Below, piece by piece: positions 10,201 through 17,800 of a DNA stretch of 64,000 nucleotides. The stretch is taken from the NCBI RefSeq assembly GCF_001669775.1, contig NZ_LXWK01000019.1, positions 62,001 through 126,000 of the forward strand. Reading direction: 5' to 3'. The translations under genes and the position numbers were made by a program. Source of the stretch: Rheinheimera sp. SA_1 (GTDB taxonomy: Bacteria; Pseudomonadota; Gammaproteobacteria; Enterobacterales; Alteromonadaceae). Below the pieces are notes generated by a model. It was not told the origin of the DNA. It ran no database searches and saw only the letters and a list, made by a program, of their open reading frames with translations. Each line of letters begins with the position of its first letter. Within the stretch, counting starts at the first letter, position 1.

Positions 10201-10684
10201 CGGTGCTGATCTGAAACGCGGCATCAATATCGATAACGGCTTGCCGGTTTCGGTCAATTGGGATGCCAGACAGTGGAGTCGGCGCACTTTGGACAGTGCC
10301 TGGGGGAAATACCGCCGGACTTTAATCTACGTTGCCGCCGGGCAGGGTCATAGCACTGCGGTGCTAAAAGCGAATTTGCCGCAGGCAGGGCAATGGCGGT
10401 TGGAAATTCACATTCCGGATGTGGCGCCTGTTCGACAGAAAAAGCTGGGTGCTTTGTCACTGGAGCTGGTTGCGGCTGGCCAACGTATTCCACTGACTTT
10501 CGATGGTAATAATGCTGCTTTTGGCTGGAATGCTGTTGGCGAGTTTGCGCTGCCCAAAGGTGAGGTGGAAATCATGCTGTCAGATAAAACCAGCGGCGAG
10601 CTGATGATTTTTGATGCGATGGCATTACATGGCAAAGACCCGCAGCTTGTGCAGGCACAAGCTGCGACGACGGACGCCAAATAA
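7274..10684 (+). CDS. ABC-2 permease fused to a large M1-aminopeptidase-like domain
   Basis: This 1136-aa protein begins with several hydrophobic helices in the ABC-2 permease style. The motif VFFAADVRARDERERIHEVLDA around residues 80-105 is typical of ABC-2 subunits with a fused peptidase-like part. From about residue 310 a large soluble region follows that resembles the M1 (gluzincin) aminopeptidase layout: beta-rich N-terminal part, central helical part, C-terminal part. The expected zinc motif HExxH reads HEFFR (His643-Arg647), so the second zinc His is missing and peptidase activity is doubtful. Start is GTG with AAGGGAG upstream; an ABC ATPase gene precedes it. A role in export is inferred; the extracytoplasmic domain might bind or guide cargo. 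Confidence 0.82.
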   Translation: MSINFNNVWAFALCERRLTTRTSRYWSFVTLSYVIALGLVFVKTVWYTFGSSVSASLSIVSPRFNFADSGNWFLLIFMTGLVFFAADVRARDERERIHEVLDARCYSNLELILGRFVGMLQVAWLPLLILACLVQLVAWALAVSGSAFGQPIEPLALFSFPFFNALPAMAFSCALVMLISMLIRQRIVALAVALVLLFGIYALSLGSFSYPLKAALDLVGSFQATLSSDWLSAVVYDGYGYVQRLALLLFALGFLLLSARLHPRLDSGRASAMVWTALAGLAAAVALLITVFWGRQAVLEKTADWLAAHQAMQSQPAPDLVQLKGRLDIRPGDALYAELQLTVQTPQTQPLQQAIFTLNPALVIDKLATEEGLALQYSFSNGLLLFQLPQQLEPGQTLTLQLVYHGRPDAQFGYLDSYLNPRSPGSEQAVAFMLGIENGLFDPGYVALMPGNFWLPLSGVEMADQRRDHFKLALDVTVPAGWLTAGPGKRTEVAADHFRYTTATEVAEVALMAAPFKAYRTSIDGIEFELLLHPEHTGNISVLAAGQPQIEQWIASRLSLLQESGLRYPFSAFSLVEVPNGLRGYRGGWRNDSALAPPAMVLMKESAFPSARFDFDSVVSLGRGWPQKDLKDGVGLIVVKRLHEFFRNDFLGGNLFAGFARSVFQHRLAATGNDAAALDYTMHQLTTLLVSEQQDYFFPARLNDVFRLMANTMDTDPTRGTTVSQRMIDSFGTDQFVWDAVLRQPLNQLNGAAEPGLTADLLALKAGGMAQIIYQVLGPRKAGLVVAEVLQRQSAGTYDRQALSAAVRVFDANLAGLVERWYLDKGLAGFTSRDVTLFKLPGGNHGDDRYQLSLTINNEETTAGYARLAWKTEDDKEPVLSEPFYVPAGSSVEYGLTLSQLPLEVYLTPYVALNRQQYLVARFSPEQVKTAEIVAFSGVRATKPVHHDALRIVMDDLSAEVSNSNSQAVGMRLAGDGADLKRGINIDNGLPVSVNWDARQWSRRTLDSAWGKYRRTLIYVAAGQGHSTAVLKANLPQAGQWRLEIHIPDVAPVRQKKLGALSLELVAAGQRIPLTFDGNNAAFGWNAVGEFALPKGEVEIMLSDKTSGELMIFDAMALHGKDPQLVQAQAATTDAK

Positions 10685-10700
10685 GGGAGATAAATTCGTG
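10684..10700 (+). promoter_or_regulatory. ribosome binding site deciding the GTG start of the adaptor gene
   Basis: AGGGAG (about 10684-10690) lies at a good distance from GTG at 10698. This start yields a clean lipoprotein signal peptide. The longer in-frame ATG start upstream would sit inside the previous gene and bury the signal peptide. Confidence 0.7.
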
Positions 10701-11789
10701 GTGTTGTCAAAACTACGGCTACTGGCAGCCATGTTATTGAGTTCATTAATATTGTTCGGATGTAAGCAAGAAGCGGCGCAGCCTGGGGTTGAGTTTAAGG
10801 CACCGGTAACGGTCGCCGATGTCAAGTTGCAAACGATTGAAGAACATGTAATTGCAACTGGCACGGTACGGGCCGTAGAAATCATCAGACTGACAGTACT
10901 GAACGGCGGGCTTTTGCATATTGCCAAAGGGCCGCACGGCCGTTATGCGGAAGGTGACAATGTTGCCGCCGGGGAAGTTATAGCCAATATCACCGGTGAA
11001 GAGATCCGTATAGCACTGAAACGCCAACTTGCCGAACAAAAGTTACAGGAAGCGAAGGTCAAACTGGATGCGATTCGGGCATTGTTTGCCGAGGAACTGA
11101 GCTCGGCCACGACATTGGAGCAGACCAAATCGGAATATGAAACAGTCAAGCTGGAGCTGGAAACTTCTATTTTCCGTGAGAACCGCAGCAAAATCAGTTC
11201 ACCGATAGATGGTGTCATTCTGCGGCTTGGTCGTGACCAGGGCTTGCCGATGGCTAATGGCCAACTGGTTGAACCTGGGCAATTGATAGCGGAAGTCGCT
11301 TCGCTGGATACTGTGGTCGCTGATGTCGATTTGGTGGGTAAGGATATTGCCCGTGTTTCACCGGGTTTTAGTGTCAACGTCAAATACTACGCCTGGAAGA
11401 ATCAGAATTTTCAAGGAACGGTGCAGCGGCTGCATCCGACTATCGATCAGCAATCCAGAGCATTAAAAGCGGAAATTGCGGTCAAAAATCCCGATCATTT
11501 GTTGAAACCCGGCATGTTTGTGGAAGTCGCCATTGTCGCGAACCGACGCGAAAATGTGCCTGTTGTACCGCAACAGGCAGTGACCCGCAGAGGCGGCAGG
11601 GAAGTGGTGTTTGTGCTGAACGGCCAACGTGTGGAGCAGCGTTATGTGGAACTGGGCCTGCGCAGCGACAATATGGTGGAAGTGACGCGGGGGGTTGGCA
11701 ATGGCGAACAAGTGGTGGTGCTTGGTCTTGAAACGCTGACCGACAAGATGCCCGTACGTATTTCGGTTAACAGGACGAGGTTGCTGTGA
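10698..11789 (+). CDS. RND membrane fusion protein (periplasmic adaptor lipoprotein)
   Basis: From the GTG at 10698 the protein is about 363 aa and begins with a lipoprotein signal peptide ending in LILFGC, with the lipidated Cys at residue 22. The body shows the adaptor pattern: a lipoyl-like strand (LTVLNGGLLHIAKGPHGRYAEGDNVAAGEVIANI), an alpha-hairpin rich in Lys, Glu and Leu, the second lipoyl half (ISSPIDGVILRLGRDQG) and a beta-barrel/membrane-proximal region ending with VVPQQAVTRRGGREVVFVLNGQRVEQRYVELG. It would link the inner-membrane RND permeases to an outer-membrane channel; no TolC-like gene is present in this window. Its stop overlaps the next start by 4 nt (GTGA), a strong sign of co-translation. 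Confidence 0.92.
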   Translation: MVLSKLRLLAAMLLSSLILFGCKQEAAQPGVEFKAPVTVADVKLQTIEEHVIATGTVRAVEIIRLTVLNGGLLHIAKGPHGRYAEGDNVAAGEVIANITGEEIRIALKRQLAEQKLQEAKVKLDAIRALFAEELSSATTLEQTKSEYETVKLELETSIFRENRSKISSPIDGVILRLGRDQGLPMANGQLVEPGQLIAEVASLDTVVADVDLVGKDIARVSPGFSVNVKYYAWKNQNFQGTVQRLHPTIDQQSRALKAEIAVKNPDHLLKPGMFVEVAIVANRRENVPVVPQQAVTRRGGREVVFVLNGQRVEQRYVELGLRSDNMVEVTRGVGNGEQVVVLGLETLTDKMPVRISVNRTRLL

Positions 11790-14700
11790 TCAAGGAACTG
11801 GCCCGAATGGCCACCATGCGCCCTGTCGCTGTGTCAGTGCTGGCTCTGGTGATCAGTGTTGTCGGCTATTTTTCTTGGTCTCAACTGACTATCGACCTGC
11901 TGCCGGACTTGAAAATGCCGACTGTGCTGATTTCGCTGGAATCGGGCAACCGGCCGGCGGAACAGATGGAACGGATGTATGGCGAGCGGATCGAGCAGCA
12001 ATTGTTTACGGTACCGGGCCTGCAGTCGATTGAACAGGTGGTCCGCAACGGCAAATTGATCTGCCGGGCTTCGTTTAGCTGGGACAGCGATATTGACTTG
12101 GCGTTGGTAGACGTCAATCGGGCTGTTGCTTCGCTGGCGGCAGATCCGCAAGTTGACGAAATCAAAGTCCGCCGTTTTGACTCACTGCAGCTACCGGTGA
12201 TTACGTTGGGGCTCAAAGCACCTGAAGGGACAGATTTGGCAGAATTGCGCTTGCTGGCAAAGCGTCAGTTGGCACCAAATCTTGAACAACTGCCAGGGGT
12301 TGCTGAGGTTCGAGTCAGTGGTGGTCGCGTCAAGCAGGTGCAGGTGCAGCTTGATCACAGCAGAATGCGTGCTTATGGCATTACGCTGGCGCAGGTAGGT
12401 AAGGCAATAGCTGAACATAACATCGATTTCGATGCCGGCACGCTGGAACAGCAGAACGAAGTATTTCTGGTGCGCGGTCGGTCAAGGTTCTTCACGCCGC
12501 AGGATGTGGAACAGGTTGTACTGAAGTTTGTTGAATCGGACAATCTTGATGTCAGAGCCGTCAATGTCGGTGATATTGCGGACGTTGTCGTCAAGGATGC
12601 CAATATTACTTCGCTGGTCAGGGTCAATGGTGTCGAAGGGCTGGGATTGTTCATCTACAAGGAAGCGCAATCTAATACGGTCGAGGTGGCTGAGCGGGTA
12701 AAAGCGGCGCTGACGACGCTGAATCAAAGCATGCCGGGTCTGGAAGTTTCTGTGGTGTCCGACGAGGCGGCATTCATCGAGGACGCCGTCAGCGATGTCA
12801 AATCGGCAGCACTGACCGGCATTGTCCTTTCGGTGCTGGTGTTGGTGTTTTTCCTACGCAGCATCGGCCCTATCGTCATTGTCAGTCTGGTGGTGCCGGT
12901 ATCTCTGTTAGCCACAGTGTTTGTGATGGATCTTACCGGTTACAGTCTGAACCTGATTACGCTGGCCGGGCTGGCGCTTGGCGCCGGTATGCTGGTGGCC
13001 AATGCGATTGTGGTCATTGAAAGTATTTTTCGTTGCAGTAGCGCCGGCGACAGCCCTGAGCAGGCTGCCTATCATGGTGTCGCTGCTGTCGGTAACGCAA
13101 TAGTTGCCAGCACGCTGACGACCTGCATCGTGTTTCTACCGGCTCTGTTTATTGATGGACTGGCATCAAGGCTGGTTGCCGGCATTTCGCTGACTGTCGT
13201 GGTCTCGTTATTGGTTTCGTTGCTGGTGGCTATTCTGTTGGTGCCGGCTTTGTCGGCAATCTTTATGCGCAACCAGAGCATTCCGCTGGATCCGGGGGCC
13301 GACCGGGTCGAACGCTGGACTTATGCTTTACTGGGCAAGCCGCGCAGAGTGCTATTGTCGGCGGCTTTGCTGTCGATTGCGGCTTTCTTCGCTTTGCTGG
13401 GGCTGGGCAGCGAGTTGTTTCCGCCGCAGGACCCCCGGCAGATCACGGTTAAATTGACAGCCCCACCGGGACAACGTCTGGAATCCACGGTCGGTAATGT
13501 CGCCAGTGTCGAGGCCATTATGGCGCAGGCGGCAGGCAGGCTGGACGCAGTGATGTCGGAGATCGGTGATATCGAACAGGATGACCGGGTCATCCGGGAA
13601 GATTACCGTGGTGAAAATACTGCTGAAATTCGTTTCAAACTACAAGAAGGTGAGCAAAGCCGAAACGAACTGATAGCTGCGGCGATGCCAGCGCTGGAAC
13701 AGTTGTATGGGACTGACATCGACTGGTTGCTGGCCGGCGGTTTTCTGACCGAAGCTTTTGGCGAACAAAATGGCGGCTTGCGAGTAGAGCTGGCGGGTCA
13801 ATCGCTGGAAGGGCTGCGGCTGGCGGCGCAGCAACTGAAACAGCGCATGCAGCGTTCCAGTCTGCTTTGGAATGTGCAGACATCTTTTGATGGGGCGCCT
13901 GGCGAACTGCATTTGCAGTTGAACCGCCAGGTTGCAGATAGTCTGGGGATTGATGCTCAAACAGTCAGCGATGCCGTTGCTGCGGCGCTGGACGGCCTGA
14001 AAGTGACCAACTACCACACAGGCGATGAGACTCGCGATATTACGTTGGTGCTACCCGATATTGATGCCGAGCGTCTGCTGAACTTCCCTATCAGCGGCGA
14101 ATCGGGTCGGTTGTTTACTGTCGGTGATGTCGCCAGATTAACAGAGGCTCCCGGCGCCAGAGAAATATTGCGACGGGATCAGAGCCGTATTGCGGAGGTC
14201 AGGGCTCTGGTTGCGACAGGGCATGCCAATCCGGCTGCTCGCGCCGAATTGCAGCAGATCCTGACAACAACAGAATTACCGGCCGGGATCCGGGCCAAAT
14301 TGGCCGGCCAGGAGCAACAGCGGTTGGAAACCACTGCAGAGCTGAGTTGGGCGGCAGTGCTGGCATTACTGTTGGTGTTGATGGTATTGGCTGGCTGTTT
14401 TGAATCCGTGCTGGCGCCACTGGCAATTTTACCGGCCATTCCACTGGCGTTGATCGGTGTTGCCATCGTGCTGGTGCCTGTTGGCGAACCTATTGGTGTA
14501 ATGGCCATGCTTGGTTTTGTCGTGTTGATCGGTGTTGCGGTCAATGATGCGATTTTACTGGTGCAGACCACCAACAGTTTGCGCGACGAAGGGGGAGATT
14601 ACAGGTCCATCTTGGCGAAAGCGGTGCGCATCAGATTAAGACCTATCATCATGACCACATTGACGGCCGTCTTCTCAATGCTGCCATTGGCGGTGGATGG

Positions 14701-14866
14701 CGGCGCCGGCGCCCAGCTGCGCAGCCCGCTGGCCTGGACTATTATCGGCGGCGTAATGGCTTCGACATTGGGTTGTTTGACTGTCACACCTTGCCTGCTG
14801 TTGCTGCTTGAGCGATTGCGATTGCGTTACAAATCCCCAGCCGCGGTGGCGCATGAGCCAGGTTGA
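11786..14866 (+). CDS. RND efflux permease, first subunit (altered proton-relay motif)
   Basis: This 1026-aa protein follows the AcrB/HAE-type architecture: TM1 at the N-terminus, a large periplasmic porter loop, TM2-6, a second loop and TM7-12. The TM4 motif usually written GxxVDDAIVVxEN or GMLVDNAIVV reads GMLVANAIVVIES here (Ala405-Asn406), so the Asp equivalent to AcrB Asp407 is replaced. The TM10 motif reads GVAVNDAILLV. With a second RND gene directly after it, the two may form a mixed trimer, as in other two-permease RND systems. The loss of Asp suggests that this subunit does not itself carry protons; this is inference. Start GTG, 4-nt overlap with the adaptor gene. Confidence 0.92.
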   Translation: MIKELARMATMRPVAVSVLALVISVVGYFSWSQLTIDLLPDLKMPTVLISLESGNRPAEQMERMYGERIEQQLFTVPGLQSIEQVVRNGKLICRASFSWDSDIDLALVDVNRAVASLAADPQVDEIKVRRFDSLQLPVITLGLKAPEGTDLAELRLLAKRQLAPNLEQLPGVAEVRVSGGRVKQVQVQLDHSRMRAYGITLAQVGKAIAEHNIDFDAGTLEQQNEVFLVRGRSRFFTPQDVEQVVLKFVESDNLDVRAVNVGDIADVVVKDANITSLVRVNGVEGLGLFIYKEAQSNTVEVAERVKAALTTLNQSMPGLEVSVVSDEAAFIEDAVSDVKSAALTGIVLSVLVLVFFLRSIGPIVIVSLVVPVSLLATVFVMDLTGYSLNLITLAGLALGAGMLVANAIVVIESIFRCSSAGDSPEQAAYHGVAAVGNAIVASTLTTCIVFLPALFIDGLASRLVAGISLTVVVSLLVSLLVAILLVPALSAIFMRNQSIPLDPGADRVERWTYALLGKPRRVLLSAALLSIAAFFALLGLGSELFPPQDPRQITVKLTAPPGQRLESTVGNVASVEAIMAQAAGRLDAVMSEIGDIEQDDRVIREDYRGENTAEIRFKLQEGEQSRNELIAAAMPALEQLYGTDIDWLLAGGFLTEAFGEQNGGLRVELAGQSLEGLRLAAQQLKQRMQRSSLLWNVQTSFDGAPGELHLQLNRQVADSLGIDAQTVSDAVAAALDGLKVTNYHTGDETRDITLVLPDIDAERLLNFPISGESGRLFTVGDVARLTEAPGAREILRRDQSRIAEVRALVATGHANPAARAELQQILTTTELPAGIRAKLAGQEQQRLETTAELSWAAVLALLLVLMVLAGCFESVLAPLAILPAIPLALIGVAIVLVPVGEPIGVMAMLGFVVLIGVAVNDAILLVQTTNSLRDEGGDYRSILAKAVRIRLRPIIMTTLTAVFSMLPLAVDGGAGAQLRSPLAWTIIGGVMASTLGCLTVTPCLLLLLERLRLRYKSPAAVAHEPG

Positions 14867-17800
14867 TGTAAGGACGCCCCTGACCGCATGGAGCATCCGG
14901 CGTCCTGTTGCGACTGCGATGCTGTTTCTGGCCATTGTCATGGTGGGGTTTTATGCCTGGCTGAAAATCCCGGTTGAGTTGGTTCCGGCAGTGTCTGGCG
15001 ATCAGCTGTTTGTGCGCTTTTACCGTCCCGGTGCTGACCCGGAGGTGGTGGAGCGGGATATTCTCAAACCGTTGGAATCCAGAGCCAGTCAACTGGCTGG
15101 AGTCGTCAGGACCTGGGCGCAAATCAACGGCAGCGAAGGCAGTTTTAATATCGAGTTCGAGCCAGGCAGCAATTACCGCGTCCGCGAGCTGGAGCTGCGG
15201 CGTCTGGCCGCATCTTTACAGCGGGAGCAACCGGAAGGCAGCCAAATCAGGGTGTCCAGTCAGGACTCTACGGCATTGTCCCGCTTTGTGCTGAGCATTC
15301 AAGTCATTGGCGGTGACGATATCAATGTGATCCGGGAATTAGTGGATAACAGTATCAGACCACATCTTGAAGCGACACCGGGCGTCGGCCGCGTTTTGGT
15401 CTTCGGTGGAGCTAGGCGTGAACTGACCATCAGTATCGATAATGACAAGGCTGCTCAGTACGGCATCACAGTCAATGAAATAACTACAGTGCTCAGAAAG
15501 GCGACGGACGGACAACAATTGCTGGGTGGTGTGGAAGTATTCGATCAACGTTTGTTGCTGGTGATAGACCACAGGCCCGAGACTATCGAAAAGTTAGCGG
15601 AGCTGCAGATTCGACCGGATTTGCCGGTGCGGCTCGGTGAACTGGCGGACATTTCGCTCGGTAATGAACCGAGACGTACCGTCTCCAAAGTCAATGGCGC
15701 TCAGGCTGTATCTTTGATGATATTACAACAGCAGGATGGCAATCTGATTGAGTTGGGAGCCATGTTGCGTGCCAGATTGGCGGCCTTGTCGACCGAATAT
15801 CAACCTTATGGCATTCGCTTCCATGTCAGTTTTGATGCTGCCGAGAAGGTGGCGGAGCAGCTTTATTATCTGAAGCATTTGGCATTGTCGGGTTTCTTGA
15901 TTGCTTTGCTGGTGTTGACACTGTTTGTCAGAGACCTGCGAGCGGCCGCTGTAGTTGCCAGCGCGGTGCCGGTCAGTTTGCTGGCTGCAGGCGCCATGTT
16001 GTATTTGGGCGGCTACAGTTTGAATATTATCACTTTGTTCGGTCTGGTGATCGGTGTCGGTATGCTGGTCGATAACAGCATTGTCGTTTATGAAGCGGTG
16101 CAGAGAAGCCTGGAACGGGGGACTGCACCCGAGCAGGCGACGATTTTGGGGGGGCGCCGCACCTTGCGTGCGATTCTGACCGCCAGTGCCACCAATGCGG
16201 TGGTGTTTCTGCCGCTGTTGTATATCAAAGATATGCCCGTACTGGCGACGAATCTGTTTAGCAATATAGTGCCGGCCATTTTATATCCGTTGCTGGCTTC
16301 GCTGTTGGTTGCCATCGGCCTGGTACCATTGCTGACTTATCGTTTTGTGGCGCCGTTGACGCGCAAGGAATTGCAGCGGGCGACGGTGCAGAGATTGCAT
16401 TCGGCTGATGCGGCGTCTGGCAATGTCGTCAGGGAGCTGTTTTGCGGGTTGCTAAAAAATGCGATGCGCCAGCCTGCCGCCTTGCTAGCCGGGGTTATCG
16501 TTAGTTTGTTGCTGACACTAGTTATTGCCTTGCCCTGGGTGTTGGTTCAGACGATGTCGCAACAGCAGCAAGAGCAGCAACAACTGCGGGTTGAAGTGGA
16601 GTTGAATACCGGCGGCTCGCTGGAAGCGGCCAGCAGAGTGTTTGAACAATTGGAGTTTGCAGTACTGAATCTTGAAGGCATCAGCACGGTGGAAAGCAAT
16701 CATGATGAATTGCAGGGCTCATTAACTATCAATCTGCTGCCGGCGGAAAAGCGTCCGCCAGAAATGAATGCTAGCCGGGTACACAGAGCCATCAATGCGG
16801 TGGTTGAGCAGTTGGGCAATGTTCAGATCAGGCCGCTCAGCACGCTTTCGACTAACGATGAGAATAGTGAAAGCCTGACGGATCAATCGTTGCAAATTGG
16901 CATTGCCGGCCGCGATATGCAGCAGTTGAACCTGATGGCCAAGCAGCTGAAAGAACGGTTGGCGGCCATCCCTTTTGTGGGTTCGGTTAACCTGCTACAG
17001 GGGAATGCCGTAGCTGAATTGCATGTGGTTGCAGATCACAGAGCCATGTCGGCATACAGGCTGCTGTCGGCGGATGTGTATGCGACGCTATTTGGGCTTG
17101 GCCGTGAAGGGGTGCGTCTGCCGCACGCGTTTCTGTTGCCGGACGATTCGGAAGTGCCATTGGTGATCAGACGGCAGGAGAAGCCGCTCAGTGATGTGAC
17201 ACAGAGCATTGAAGATTTGCCGTTGCATACCGGCAGAGGCGTGATTATGTTGGGAGACCTGGTTCAGACGGCACGTAATATCCCACCGCAGACCATCAGT
17301 CACTATAATGGCCGTCGTGAAGTTCGGCTGGCTTACCGGTTGGATGATGATGCTCCTGTGTCTGGTCCGGAGCGGTTCGATTTGCAGCGGCAGATAGACG
17401 AGGCCATTGAGGCGGTCTACCAGCCGCCGGGTTATACCATTGAAATAGTTAGTTCGGCCGCTAGTCAGGACTGGCTTAGATTGGTAATGCTGCCGGCAGT
17501 GCTGTTGCTATATGCGTTGCTGGCTATCGCTTTTGAATCGCTGATGCTGCCGCTGTTGATCCTGATAGCGGTGCCGCTGACCATACTGGGGGCTGTCTGG
17601 GCTTTGGTGCTCAATGGGCTGGGACTGGATATGATGGCTGGCCTTGGCGTGATAGTACTGCTCGGCTTAACGGTGAATCCTGCCATTTTGATTGTCGACA
17701 GAATGCAGCAGAAAAGGCGCAGTAGCGATTATTCTGCCGGTAAAGCAGCTATGTCGGCGGCGGTAGAGCGGGTCAGGCCAGTACTGATGACGACTTGTAC

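Noticed and set aside
10611-10697. Longer N-terminus for the RND adaptor starting at 10611
   Set aside because: It overlaps the previous gene by 74 bases and hides the lipoprotein signal; the GTG at 10698 has a proper ribosome site.
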